A stretch of DNA of 64,000 bases from Sphingomonadales bacterium (GCA_017309275.1 JAFKLT010000030.1:62001-126000), one strand, 5' to 3'; positions 8,787-18,198 are shown, numbered from the stretch's first letter. A program made the numbers and translations. Notes: generated by a model from the letters alone, not told the origin.

Positions 8787-9485
8787 ATGATCGAACTGCG
8801 TCCCTTCGACAGCCTCGGCGGTGCCAACCACGGCTGGCTCGACGCCAAGCATCATTTTTCGTTCGCGGGCTATCACGATCCCGCGCGCACGAGCTGGGGC
8901 AACCTGCGCGTGTGGAACGACGACACGATCGCGCCGCAGACCGGCTTTCCGCCGCACCCGCACCGCGACATGGAAATCATCACCTATGTTCGCGAAGGCG
9001 CGATCACGCATCAGGACAGCCTCGGCAACAAGGGCCGTACCGAAGCGGGCGACGTCCAGGTGATGAGCGCCGGCACCGGCATCCGTCATTCGGAATATAA
9101 TCTGGAAGACGTCACGACGAAGATTTTTCAGATCTGGATCGTTCCGACCCGCGATGGCGAAGCGCCGCAATGGGGCGCCAAGCCCTTTCCCAAAGGCGAA
9201 CGGTCGGGCAAGTTCGTGACGCTGGCGTCGGGCTATGACAACGACAATGACGCCTTGCCGATCCGGACCGACGCGCGCGTCGTCGGCGCCACCCTGCGTG
9301 CCGGCGAGACCGCCGAATATCCGCTGGGCAAGGACCGCAGGGCCTATCTTGTCCCCGCGACCGGAGCAGTGCAGATCGACGACATTCGCGTAAACGCCCG
9401 CGACGGCGCGGCGATCAGCGACCTCGACGTCCTGCGCATCACGGCGATCGAGGACAGCGAGATCGTCCTGGTCGACGCGGCCTGA
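8787..9485 (+). CDS. pirin family protein (YhhW-like), copy 1
   Basis: A 232-residue bicupin of the pirin family. The N-terminal cupin carries the metal-ligand pattern HPHRDMEIITYV and the conserved MSAGTGIRHSEYN. Bacterial pirins such as YhhW can act as quercetin 2,3-dioxygenases or as redox-responsive regulators; which role applies is unknown. The ATG at 8787 is chosen for GGAGA at 8776-8780; the frame stays open about 20 bases further upstream but without support. It is followed by a second, diverged pirin after a strong hairpin. Confidence 0.9.
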   Translation: MIELRPFDSLGGANHGWLDAKHHFSFAGYHDPARTSWGNLRVWNDDTIAPQTGFPPHPHRDMEIITYVREGAITHQDSLGNKGRTEAGDVQVMSAGTGIRHSEYNLEDVTTKIFQIWIVPTRDGEAPQWGAKPFPKGERSGKFVTLASGYDNDNDALPIRTDARVVGATLRAGETAEYPLGKDRRAYLVPATGAVQIDDIRVNARDGAAISDLDVLRITAIEDSEIVLVDAA

Positions 9486-9494
9486 ATGAAGATC

Positions 9495-9521
9495 GGAGCG
9501 CCGCCCCACCGGCGGCGCTCC
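9495..9521 (+). other. strong intercistronic hairpin between pirin genes
   Basis: GGAGCGCCGCC (9495-9505) and GGCGGCGCTCC (9511-9521) form a perfect 11-bp stem with the loop CCACC. No T-run follows, so it is less likely a classical terminator than an mRNA-processing or stability element separating the two pirin cistrons. The ribosome site of the second pirin (GGGAGGA) begins 6 bases later. Confidence 0.6.
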
Positions 9522-9538
9522 ATCCTGGGAGGAAAGAC

Positions 9539-10234
9539 ATGATCCAGTTCCGCGACCGGGGCGCTCGCGGCCGTCATCAGGGCGGGCAGGTCGATGCCCG
9601 GCACAGCTTTTCGTTCGCCGACTATAACGATCCCAAGCATATGGGATTCCGCGACCTCCGCGTGTTGAACGAGGATCGCATCGTGCCCGGCGCCGGCTTC
9701 CCCGCACATGACCATCACGACATGGAGATCGTGACGATCATGCTGAAGGGCAGCGTCGAGCATGGCGACGACCTGGGCAACCGGACGCTGATCCATGCGG
9801 GCGAGGTCCAGCGCATGAGCGCCGGAACCGGCATCCGCCACAGCGAACGCAACCCCAGCCCCGACGAGCGCGCGCATCTGCTCCAGATCTGGATCATCCC
9901 CTCGGCGCCAGGCGGCGATCCGTCCTACGAACAGAAATCCTTCGCCGACGCGGCCCGCAACCGCTGGATCACCATCGCCAGCGGTGACGGGCGCGCGGGG
10001 TCGCTGACGCTGCGGCAGGACGCCGAGATGGCGATCGCACGGCTCGACGAAGCCTCGGTCATCGAACGCGACCTCGATCCGAAGCGCGGCTATTGGCTCC
10101 AGGTCGTCGCGGGGATCATCGCGCTCGACGGGACCGAGATGCGCGAGGGCGACGGCGCCGCGATCACGATGCAGGACCGAATCTCGATCGAGGCCGACAG
10201 CGATGCCGAGATATTGCTGATCGACCTGCCCTGA
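9539..10234 (+). CDS. pirin family protein, copy 2
   Basis: A 231-residue pirin paralogue of the preceding gene, with the metal-ligand pattern FPAHDHHDMEIVTIML and MSAGTGIRHSERNPS. Its C-terminal cupin is clearly diverged from copy 1, so the pair is an old duplication. The ribosome site GGGAGGA precedes the ATG by about 6 bases. It probably forms an operon with copy 1. Whether it has quercetinase activity or is a regulator cannot be told. Confidence 0.9.
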   Translation: MIQFRDRGARGRHQGGQVDARHSFSFADYNDPKHMGFRDLRVLNEDRIVPGAGFPAHDHHDMEIVTIMLKGSVEHGDDLGNRTLIHAGEVQRMSAGTGIRHSERNPSPDERAHLLQIWIIPSAPGGDPSYEQKSFADAARNRWITIASGDGRAGSLTLRQDAEMAIARLDEASVIERDLDPKRGYWLQVVAGIIALDGTEMREGDGAAITMQDRISIEADSDAEILLIDLP

Positions 10235-10356
10235 CCGCACGGCTTTGCCGGATGCGTGGTCGAACGCCGATTTTCGACCCGAAATTATCGACTTCCCTCA
10301 TGGACTCGGGTGGCGGGCTGTGATCTTACGCGGCCATTCGAATGGCGGGGGATTCG

Positions 10357-11463
10357 ATGGAACGGCGAACCGAACCGGACTGGGACGAGATATTCATGCA
10401 CGCGGCGCTGCAGCCCGACGCATGGTTCGACGCGCTCGACACGCTCGCCCGGCATACGGGATCGAGCCACGGCCAGTTGATCGGCGTCGGGGGCGCACGC
10501 GAGATTCCGTTCAACCTGGTGACCAATTTCGGCGCCGAGCTGATCGATTTTTTCGCCGATAGCGGCTGGGCGGCCGACACGCATAATTTCCGCGTCGCAG
10601 CGTCGAACCGGCACATCGAGCGCGGATTCTACGACCCCGTGCTGCACGAGGCGCATTATGACGAGGTGATCCCAGCGCTTGCGTCGGCCGACTATCTCGA
10701 CTGGTGCGAGGAGATCGGCATTCCGTTCGGGTGCCAGACCAATCTGGTGATCGACGATTTCGGTATCGTCGGGCTCGCGACCCTGCGAAACCGTGCGGAC
10801 GGCCGGACGACCCCAGCGCAGCGGCGGACCTTTGCCGACGGCGCCCGCGCCGCGCGCCGCGCCGTCCGCTTGCAGGAAAAGCTGGAGGGAGAGCAGGCAA
10901 AGCTGCTGGCGGGCGCTTTCGAGGCGATCAACGTCAGCGCCTTCATCATCGACGCGCGCGGCCAGTTGCTTGCCCATACGGCAAGTGCGGAGGCGATGCT
11001 CGAGGCGGGCGACGTCCGCCTGACCGGGCGATCGATCGATGCCCCGGGTGCGCCGCTTGCCCTGCGCCAGGCGATCCAGGCGCTGATCGCCGACGACGGA
11101 CTGGACCATGTGCACACCCGGATCGCGACACGCGGCGATCGGCCCGGCGTGATGATGGAGGGGTTCCGGCTGCCGGCGCGGGACTGGTCGCTGGGCAGCC
11201 TGCCCCACGCGATCATCGTCGCGGGACGTCCCCGGCGGGATCGCGCCGGCGTCACCCATTATCTGTCGCTCCTCTATCGCCTGAGTCCGGCCGAAGGCGA
11301 CATTGCGGTCCGGCTATTCGAGGGAAAGTCCCGGATACGGATCGCCGAGGATCGCGGCGTCACGGCCGAAACGCTGCGTGGTCAGATCAAGCAGATCTAT
11401 CTGAAATGCGGCATCGACAGCGAGGCCGGGCTGATGCGGCTGCTCGCGCCTATCCTCGGCTGA
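10357..11463 (+). CDS. LuxR-type HTH transcriptional regulator (solo)
   Basis: A regulator of 368 residues, or 373 if the upstream ATG at 10342 is used; the GGGGGA at 10346-10351 favours 10357. The C-terminus is a LuxR/FixJ-like HTH: LSPAEGDIAVRLFEGKSRI, then TAETLRGQIKQIYLKCGI. The N-terminal 280 residues contain a PAS-like centre (AFEAINVSAFIIDARGQLL) but no recognizable autoinducer-binding domain and no receiver. No luxI-like gene is nearby. The gene stands alone, ending in a hairpin. Signal and targets unknown. Confidence 0.85.
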   Translation: MERRTEPDWDEIFMHAALQPDAWFDALDTLARHTGSSHGQLIGVGGAREIPFNLVTNFGAELIDFFADSGWAADTHNFRVAASNRHIERGFYDPVLHEAHYDEVIPALASADYLDWCEEIGIPFGCQTNLVIDDFGIVGLATLRNRADGRTTPAQRRTFADGARAARRAVRLQEKLEGEQAKLLAGAFEAINVSAFIIDARGQLLAHTASAEAMLEAGDVRLTGRSIDAPGAPLALRQAIQALIADDGLDHVHTRIATRGDRPGVMMEGFRLPARDWSLGSLPHAIIVAGRPRRDRAGVTHYLSLLYRLSPAEGDIAVRLFEGKSRIRIAEDRGVTAETLRGQIKQIYLKCGIDSEAGLMRLLAPILG

Positions 11464-11487
11464 TCACCCCCCTGGCGGGGGATGATC
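11462..11487 (+). terminator. hairpin at the end of the luxR-type gene
   Basis: Starting inside the stop codon, GATCA-CCCCC pairs with GGGGG-A-TGATC around a short loop. The stem is long and GC-rich but is followed by CTTTCG, not a real T-run, so it may serve as 3' end protection or a weak terminator. Confidence 0.4.
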
Positions 11488-11671
11488 CTTTCGTCCCCTG
11501 GAAATAAGGGTCCCGGCGCAAGGCTTTGGGGGGCCAGTTTCTTTGCGCCGGCCGGATCGCCATCCGGCCAGGCCTCTTGCGAGAGGCGGCTCCGGACATT
11601 CCTGTCGCTCGTCGCGACCCCGAACGGCAGGGCGAGGGTCCTCGCCAGTAATTTTGCTGTGTGCGACCTGG

Positions 11672-11703
11672 AAGAGCCCCGTCAGCCTTGGCGGGGCTCT
11701 TTT
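11672..11703 (+). terminator. rho-independent terminator
   Basis: AAGAGCCCCG (11672-11681) pairs with CGGGGCTCTT (11692-11701) around a 10-base loop and continues into TTT. It lies 208 bp after the luxR-type stop and reads on the plus strand. The intervening DNA contains further stems (CCGGCGCAA/TTGCGCCGG at about 11513-11550, GGCGAGG/CCTCGCC at about 11630-11646). It could therefore end a small non-coding RNA rather than the regulator mRNA. Confidence 0.7.
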
Positions 11704-11724
11704 CACATCCGGCGCATCGGCGGA

Positions 11725-14700
11725 TCAGGACGGGTCGATCGCCACATAGACCGCCCAGGCCGCCGGATGGGCCAGCGACTCGCCGCGCGCGTCATAGGAT
11801 TGATCGGCCGCGATCTCGCGCATCGCATCGCGCAGCGCCGCCGCGATATCGTTCGTCCCCTTCAGCCGCGCGACCGCAGTCGTGGTCATCCGTTCGCCCA
11901 CATCGTCCACCACCGGCGAATAGGTCGCCAGAACGGCGCGCGCTCCCGCCAGCAGAAAGGCCCGCGTCAGTCCGCTGAAGCCATCGCCGCCGCCCGCCCC
12001 CGCGCCGGTGTCGCACGCCGACAGAATGACCAGCGCCGCATTGAAGCGAAGCTGGGCGACTTCCGACGCGGTCAGCAGCCCGTCATTCGAGGGATCGAGC
12101 GTGCCGCCGATGCTGGCGCCGGGGGTCAGCGCCAGCGCCGGCTCGGCCCGCGTGCCGTCGAAGCGGCCGCCCACCAGCGCGTGCGTCGCGAAAAGAACGA
12201 CCCGGCTGTCGCCAAGCGACCCGTCGGCGCTGCTGCGTTCCACCCGCGCCTGCGTCGCGTCGAGCTGAAGCGCCTGCCGCTCGGGCGGCGCGCCGAGCAG
12301 CCGCGCCATCTCGCGCACTTCGAAGGCGCTGTAGTTCAGCCGGGGAAGCTTCGCGAGCATGGCGGGATCCGCGATCCCGTCGCGATAGAGCCTCTCCCTC
12401 GGCAATCGTCCGACACGCTCGGTGGCGGACCCATCGCTCGGCGCTCCGCGAACGCGCGATGGCGCCGGCTTCGGCGCAGGATCGGCGATGCCGCGAAAGG
12501 CCGGGTCTCCGAAGCCATAGAATGTGCCCGCGGTCCAGGCGACGCGCGCGCTTCGCCGGGCGGATCGCAACGCATCGACCGACGGTATCACCGAAATCAC
12601 GCGCGACAGGCCCAGCCATTTCGTCTTGCGCAGCTGGACAGGATCGATGTCGCCCGCGGCGCCGCCTTCGGGCGGCTCGGCCACGAGCGCGGCGAAGTTC
12701 AACGAAAGCAGCGGACCTTCGGGCACCACGATCCAGCGGCTCTTTCCTGCCAGCAACGCCGCGATCGAGGGGGCACCGAACAGCGCGCGATAGACGCCAT
12801 GCGCCGCGCCGCGATCATAACGCAGATAACCGCCGGGGTCTTCGCCGTCCTCCTGGATCGTCATGCCGGAATATTTCGCATCGCCTAGCTGGCTATCGAG
12901 TTCGCCGACCTTTTGAGCCAGGTCGGCGCCGTCGATCGGGATTTCGGCCCACGCCGACCCCTCGCGCGTGACGGCGAAGGCAATGCCGCGGCTCATCTCG
13001 CCGCGAGCCTCCGGCATCCCCGGATAGAGCAGGATCAACGCCTCGTCGGGCCGCAACAACCCCTGCCTTTTCCCCTCGCCGGACAGCTCCGCCAGTTGCA
13101 CCGGTTCGGGGCGGAGCGTCGCGAAGATGTCCGGCAACTCGCGTCGGAGCGCCTCCGCCGCGTCGGCCAGCGCCCGCCCGGCGGCGGCGCGCTCGGTCAG
13201 CAAGGCGACCCGGTCGCCGTCCCCGCCCGGACCGCGCGCCGCCGCCTGCGCGATTGCCTGGTCTAGCGAAACGACCCGGTCGCGCGCGGTTGCCCAGCGC
13301 GCGAAGACATCGCCCTTGCCCGCGCGCGTGGCGAGCGATCGCGCCGCCGTCTCGCTGATCGCCGCGCTCGACACCGAAGGGTGGGCGAACTGCGCGGCGG
13401 CAAAGCCCCGGGCGCGGCTGGCGGCCTCGCCGCCCTGCGCCGCATTGGCACGGTCGGTCCAATAGAGTTTCAGCAGATCGCTCGCCTTGCTGCTGATAAA
13501 GCCGGCTAGGTTGCGACGATATTCGGCGTTCGCCGTCTCGGGCAGCGCCGAAAGTTCGGCACGATAGCCGGCCAACACATCCTCATAATAGGGCCTGGCT
13601 TCCGCCGGTCGGCGCATAATCCACAGCGCGACCCCCAGATTCTGAACCAGCCGCAGCGTTTCGCGGTGATTGGGTCCATAGCGGGCGACGGCTATCTCGA
13701 CCGCGCGCTTGCGCATCGGCAGCGCTTCGTCGAACCGGTCGAGCATCCACAGCGTGGTGCCATAGCTCTCGATCAGCGCCGGATCGTCGGGATGGAGCGC
13801 CAGCGCGCGCCGATAGATGCCTTCCGCCTCGGTCGCGGTTTCGCGCCGCTGCGACAGCATCGCCGCCAATTCGAGCTCGAAACTATTGTCGACCCCCGGC
13901 CCCATCGCCGCAATGACGCGCCGTTGATAGGCGATCGCGGCATCGACATCGCCGCGCGAGCGTGCCGATTTGCCGAGATTCCATATCGTCATCCAATTGC
14001 GCTTGTCGTTGCTGGCGGGATCGGCCTCCTGACGCGCAAGCACGGCGCGATACAGCGCCTCGACCCGGGCGGGATCGGTCCAGGCCAGGCTTTGCGAATA
14101 GAGCACGATCTCGGTCAGGCGGTTCGTGTCCGCCGCGGGGAGGACCTCCTCGAAAATATCGAGCTCGCGGGCAAACCAGACGCGGGCGTCGGCCGCGCGC
14201 AATTGCTTCACGAAATTGTTGCCGAGCTGTTCATAGGCGGCGGCCAGCGCAAAGCGGTCGCCGCCCGGAACGGCCTGAAGCAATGTGACCTGTTCCTGCA
14301 GCAGCGGCTCGGCATCGGTCGGGCGCGCGGCAGCCTCATATGCCACGGCCAGCAAGCGCGCGCTGGCGGCAATGATCGCCGGACGGTCGGCAAACGCCTG
14401 CCGCGCCAGCGCCAGTGCCTCGGTCGCGTCGGCGATGCCCTGTTGCGGTGCCTCCTGCTCCAGCCGAAGCTGCGACCGGGCCGAGAGCCCGGCAAACAGC
14501 GTGGTCGGCTGCGCCCGGCCGCGCCCTATCGCGACCAGCCGCTCCACGATTTGCTCGCGTTCGGTACGGTCGGCGGCGGTCCTGTTGTTATAAGCGAAAT
14601 GGCACAGCATCGACAGCAAGGGCCGCGCCGTCGCCGGATGCGCGGGACCATAGCTTTGCTCATACAGCCGAAGCAACGCGCGCCGCGACGGTTCCAGGCC

Positions 14701-14916
14701 CTTTTCGGACGTCGTGTTGCACGGCTGATCGATCCGCACTTCGCGCTCGAGCGAGCGTATCTGATCGAGCTGCGCCGGCGTGGGCGCGCCGAGTTCGGCG
14801 GGAAGCCGCTGCGCCGCGATCTCGGCGGGGATCATTGCCTCGCGCGGCACGAACTGCGCCGCAGCCGGCGACGCTGCCGCCAGCCCCAGCATTGCCCCCC
14901 ACCAAAGGCGCCCCAT
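11725..14916 (-). CDS. secreted TPR-CHAT domain protein
   Basis: A 1063-residue protein starting with a signal peptide (MGRLWWGAMLGLAAASPAAA). Residues about 40-480 are alpha-helical TPR-like repeats, for instance the ALALHPDDPALIESYGTTLW region. The C-terminal 400 residues are a CHAT domain, a caspase/separase-like protease fold, with the catalytic His in FATHALVGG (about H912) and Cys in LVILSACDTGAG (about C968). The start at 14916 is chosen because it gives the signal peptide and lies 13 bp after the acyl-CoA ligase stop; the frame continues upstream into that gene. Export of a CHAT protein points to the periplasm. The cleavage target is unknown. Confidence 0.88.
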   Translation of the reverse strand: MGRLWWGAMLGLAAASPAAAQFVPREAMIPAEIAAQRLPAELGAPTPAQLDQIRSLEREVRIDQPCNTTSEKGLEPSRRALLRLYEQSYGPAHPATARPLLSMLCHFAYNNRTAADRTEREQIVERLVAIGRGRAQPTTLFAGLSARSQLRLEQEAPQQGIADATEALALARQAFADRPAIIAASARLLAVAYEAAARPTDAEPLLQEQVTLLQAVPGGDRFALAAAYEQLGNNFVKQLRAADARVWFARELDIFEEVLPAADTNRLTEIVLYSQSLAWTDPARVEALYRAVLARQEADPASNDKRNWMTIWNLGKSARSRGDVDAAIAYQRRVIAAMGPGVDNSFELELAAMLSQRRETATEAEGIYRRALALHPDDPALIESYGTTLWMLDRFDEALPMRKRAVEIAVARYGPNHRETLRLVQNLGVALWIMRRPAEARPYYEDVLAGYRAELSALPETANAEYRRNLAGFISSKASDLLKLYWTDRANAAQGGEAASRARGFAAAQFAHPSVSSAAISETAARSLATRAGKGDVFARWATARDRVVSLDQAIAQAAARGPGGDGDRVALLTERAAAGRALADAAEALRRELPDIFATLRPEPVQLAELSGEGKRQGLLRPDEALILLYPGMPEARGEMSRGIAFAVTREGSAWAEIPIDGADLAQKVGELDSQLGDAKYSGMTIQEDGEDPGGYLRYDRGAAHGVYRALFGAPSIAALLAGKSRWIVVPEGPLLSLNFAALVAEPPEGGAAGDIDPVQLRKTKWLGLSRVISVIPSVDALRSARRSARVAWTAGTFYGFGDPAFRGIADPAPKPAPSRVRGAPSDGSATERVGRLPRERLYRDGIADPAMLAKLPRLNYSAFEVREMARLLGAPPERQALQLDATQARVERSSADGSLGDSRVVLFATHALVGGRFDGTRAEPALALTPGASIGGTLDPSNDGLLTASEVAQLRFNAALVILSACDTGAGAGGGDGFSGLTRAFLLAGARAVLATYSPVVDDVGERMTTTAVARLKGTNDIAAALRDAMREIAADQSYDARGESLAHPAAWAVYVAIDPS

Positions 14917-14929
14917 CGATACGAGGTGC

Positions 14930-16690
14930 CTAGGCGGCGGCCGCATCGCGGTCATCGAACAGCGCCTTCAGGTCCTTCTTCAATATTTTCCCATTGGCGT
15001 TGCGCGGGAGCGTCTCCTTCACGAAGCGGACGGCGACCGGCACCTTGAACGCCGCCAGCCGGGCGCGCACCCAATCCTGCAACTCGGCCTCGGTCGCCGA
15101 CATGCCGGGGGCAAGATGGACGACCGCGGCGGGCTCCTCACCCAGTGTGCGGTGCGGGATGCCGATGATCGCGCAATCGGTGACGGCCGGATGCTCGTAC
15201 AGCGCATTTTCGACCTCGGACGAATAGATATTCTCGCCGCCGCGCAGGACCATGTCCTTCGCCCGATCGACGATATAGACGAACCCTTCGTCGTCGAGGC
15301 GCGCGAGGTCGCCGGTCCGTACCCAACCGTCGACAAAGGTCTCGGCCGTTGCCTCGGGCTTGTTCCAATAGGCTTTGACGATCATCGGGCCGCGCGCCCA
15401 CAGCTCGCCGACGGTTCCGACCGGCAGCACGGTGACGCCATCGTCGGCCCGGATTTCCAGATCGGCGACCGCGACCGGCGGCCCGGCGCTCGTCGGCCGG
15501 TTCAGATAATCCTCCGACGAATGCTGGCTTACCGTCGCCATCGTTTCGGTCATCCCCCACCCATTGCCGGGCAGCGCGCCGAACTCTTCATAGATGCGCT
15601 TGACCAGCTCGGGCGCCGAGGGCGCGCCGCCATAGGCGATCGCCTCCAGCGACGAGAGGTCGTATTTCGCCCGGTCGGGATGTTCGATCAACTGCCAGGC
15701 GATCGTCGGCACGCCGCCGGTCGCGTTGACCTTCTCGCGCTCGATGATCTCCATCGCGCGCACCACATCCCAGCGGCGCATGAAGATCATCGTGTGCCCG
15801 GCCGCCAGGCTGCCCATCAGGCTGGCCGAACAGGCGGTGACGTGGAACATCGGAATGACGGTCAGGATCGTGCGCGGTATCGGATCGGGCACCGCCTCGC
15901 CGCGGCGCAGAAAGCTGCGTGCCGCAGCGAAACCGCTCGACAGGATATTGGTCAGCAGGTTGCGATGCGTGCCCAGCGCACCCTTCGGGTTCCCCGTCGT
16001 GCCACTGGTGTAAAAGATCGTCGCCTCGTCATCGCTGTCGAGATCGACCGTCGGCCGCTCGCGATCCGGCAGGCCGGCCCAGCTCGCCGGATGGCCGACG
16101 ATATCCTCCAGCGCGGTCGTGCCGGCGATCGGTTCGGCCGCGCGGGCAACGATCAGATGCTCCAGCGCGGGCATGGCGTCCAGATGCTCGCGCAGGCGCT
16201 CGTGACGCTCGACATCGACAATCAGCAGCTTCGCCCCTGAATCGCGGATGCCATAGGACAGCTCGGCGCCGGTCCACCACGCGTTCAGCGGCACAGCGAT
16301 CGCGCCGATCGACGTGATCGCAAAAAAGATCATCGGCCATTCGGGCAAGTTGCGCATGGCCAAGGCGACGCGGTCGCCCTTCGCGACGCCCATGTCCCGC
16401 AGCGCCCGAGCGAACGTCGCGGTCGCGCGCCAGTTCGCCTCGTAACTCACCCGCTCATCATCGAGGATGGTGAACAGGCGCTCGCCATGGGTCCGCGACA
16501 GGTCCAGCAGCGCGCCCAGGTCGTTCGGCGCATATTTCCATACCCGCGTCGGAATGCCGCGAACCGTCACGGTGTCCATCTCGAATTTCGCACCCGGCGC
16601 GATCAGCGCCGCGGTGGCGTCGGCCAGAGACATTTGCGGCCATGCCGGATCGAGCGGCACCACAGCTTCGCTGATCGGGTCTTCGGCCAT
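14930..16690 (-). CDS. acyl-CoA synthetase (AMP-binding)
   Basis: A 586-residue ANL-family ligase that activates a carboxylic acid to its CoA thioester via an acyl-adenylate. The P-loop reads FYTSGTTGNPKGALG, the A5 motif GWGMTETMA, the A8 hinge WVRTGDLARLDDEGFVYIVDRAKD, and the catalytic Lys lies in NANGKILKKDLK. The ATG at 16690 has GGAGAG 8 bases upstream; the open frame extends 400 bp further but is non-coding there. The promoter region holds an 18-bp palindrome shared with the 34339-35268 operon. Likely a fatty or aromatic acid ligase; substrate unknown. Confidence 0.9.
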   Translation of the reverse strand: MAEDPISEAVVPLDPAWPQMSLADATAALIAPGAKFEMDTVTVRGIPTRVWKYAPNDLGALLDLSRTHGERLFTILDDERVSYEANWRATATFARALRDMGVAKGDRVALAMRNLPEWPMIFFAITSIGAIAVPLNAWWTGAELSYGIRDSGAKLLIVDVERHERLREHLDAMPALEHLIVARAAEPIAGTTALEDIVGHPASWAGLPDRERPTVDLDSDDEATIFYTSGTTGNPKGALGTHRNLLTNILSSGFAAARSFLRRGEAVPDPIPRTILTVIPMFHVTACSASLMGSLAAGHTMIFMRRWDVVRAMEIIEREKVNATGGVPTIAWQLIEHPDRAKYDLSSLEAIAYGGAPSAPELVKRIYEEFGALPGNGWGMTETMATVSQHSSEDYLNRPTSAGPPVAVADLEIRADDGVTVLPVGTVGELWARGPMIVKAYWNKPEATAETFVDGWVRTGDLARLDDEGFVYIVDRAKDMVLRGGENIYSSEVENALYEHPAVTDCAIIGIPHRTLGEEPAAVVHLAPGMSATEAELQDWVRARLAAFKVPVAVRFVKETLPRNANGKILKKDLKALFDDRDAAAA

Positions 16691-16760
16691 CGGCGCTCTC
16701 TCCATATTATCGATTCTTGGCGGAAAGGTTAGGGTCGGTGCGCCCGTTCGACAAGCGCCA

Positions 16761-16778
16761 GTTGACGCTAACGTCAGC
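16761..16778. promoter_or_regulatory. acyl-CoA-type operator palindrome, copy 1
   Basis: GTTGACGCTAACGTCAGC is an 18-bp inverted repeat with one mismatch, 70 bp upstream of the acyl-CoA ligase. A sister site (GTTTACGTTTACGTCAAC) lies at 35332-35349 upstream of the nitronate monooxygenase operon. The pattern TTKACG-N4-CGTCA resembles operators that I recall for LiuR-type MerR regulators of acyl-CoA metabolism; that attribution is inference. Confidence 0.5.
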
Positions 16779-16913
16779 TCTTGGTCCGGGTCAGTGCATG
16801 CGCGATTTCGGAAGCCAGCTTTCGGGTTCCGAACATCGCCCGGTTGCGGTACGACCGGCTTCGCCGGACCGCTTACTCCTCCGGCGCATCCATTTCCGAA
16901 GGACAGCGATCCC

Positions 16914-18188
16914 GTGCAGACCCCCTCCATCCTCATGTTGCTCGCGGCGCTGGCGCCCGCTGCGTCGGCTTCGAAGGCCGACGAAGCCGTATCGCGCGTT
17001 GCCGCCGGAGCCCCGTACAAGGCGCTCGTCGCACAGCTCGATGCGGAGCATGACCGGATTGTCCAGGACATCGTCACGCTGGTCGAAATTCCCGCGCCGC
17101 CGTTCAAGGAGGCCGAACGGGCAAAAGCCTATCGCGACATGCTGGTCGCCGCGGGGCTCGAGAATGTCGAGACCGACGAAGAAGGCAATGTGATGGGGCT
17201 CTACCGCGGCACCGGAGCGCCCGGCCGTCCGCTTATTGTTCTTGCCGCGCATCTCGACACGGTTTTTCCGGAGGGCACACCGGTCAAGGTTCGCCGCGAG
17301 GGCAACCGCCTCTATGCGCCCGGGATCGGTGACGACACGCGCGGCCTCGCGGTCATCCTGGCCTATGCGCGGACGATGAAGGCCCAGAAAATCCGTCCGA
17401 AAAGCGACATATTGTTCGTCGGAAACGTCGGCGAGGAAGGTCCGGGCGACCTGCGCGGGGTCCGCTATCTGCTGACCAAGGGCAAATATGCCGGCAAGGT
17501 GAAGGCCTTTCTGTCGATGGACGGCACCGACGCCCAGCGCATCGTCAACGGCGGCGTCGGGTCGAAACGCTATCGCGTCAGCTATCGCGGACCGGGCGGC
17601 CACAGCTATGGCGCCTTCGGCCTCGTCAATCCGATGGTCGCGATGAGCCGGACGGTCACCGAACTCTATACCATCCCCGTCCCGGCGACGCCGAAGACGA
17701 CCTATTCCGCGTCGGTCACCGGCGGTGGCACCTCGGTCAACTCGATCCCCAACGAAGTCTTCATGGAATTCGACATGCGATCGGTCAGCCCCGACGAACT
17801 CGCGCGCGTGGAAACGCGCTTTATCGCGATCGTTGGCGAAAGCGTCGCGGCCGAAAACGCCGCCCGTTCGACCCGCGAAGGACATATCGTCGCGGACATC
17901 AAGCCGATCGGCGACCGTCCGGCAGGCGGTACGGCGGACGATACCCCGATCACGCGAATTGCCGTGGCCGCGGTGCGTGCGAAGGGCTTGAAGCCCGACC
18001 TCGGCGCCTCCTCGACCGATGCAAACCTGCCGATGAGCCTGAGCATTCCGGCGCTCACGATCGGATCGGGCGGCACCGGCGGCCGCGCGCACTCGCTCGA
18101 CGAATGGATCGACGTCGAGAAAAAGGGCAGCGTCGACGGTATGTCGGTCGGATTGCTGATGCTGCTAACGATGGCCGATACGCTCTAG
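16914..18188 (+). CDS. secreted M20 family metallopeptidase
   Basis: A 424-residue M20-type peptidase or amidase. The first zinc-ligand motif is HLDTVFPEG, followed by GDDTRGLAV, the catalytic Glu in GNVGEEGPGDLRG, a central dimerization domain and the last His in GRAHSLDEWID. A GTG start at 16914 with GAAGGA upstream gives an N-terminal signal peptide (ILMLLAALAPAASASK). The enzyme is therefore periplasmic and probably hydrolyses di- or tripeptides or N-acyl amino acids. It is divergent from the acyl-CoA ligase and convergent with hutC, 10 bp apart. Confidence 0.88.
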   Translation: MQTPSILMLLAALAPAASASKADEAVSRVAAGAPYKALVAQLDAEHDRIVQDIVTLVEIPAPPFKEAERAKAYRDMLVAAGLENVETDEEGNVMGLYRGTGAPGRPLIVLAAHLDTVFPEGTPVKVRREGNRLYAPGIGDDTRGLAVILAYARTMKAQKIRPKSDILFVGNVGEEGPGDLRGVRYLLTKGKYAGKVKAFLSMDGTDAQRIVNGGVGSKRYRVSYRGPGGHSYGAFGLVNPMVAMSRTVTELYTIPVPATPKTTYSASVTGGGTSVNSIPNEVFMEFDMRSVSPDELARVETRFIAIVGESVAAENAARSTREGHIVADIKPIGDRPAGGTADDTPITRIAVAAVRAKGLKPDLGASSTDANLPMSLSIPALTIGSGGTGGRAHSLDEWIDVEKKGSVDGMSVGLLMLLTMADTL

Positions 18189-18198
18189 GGCCAGGCTC

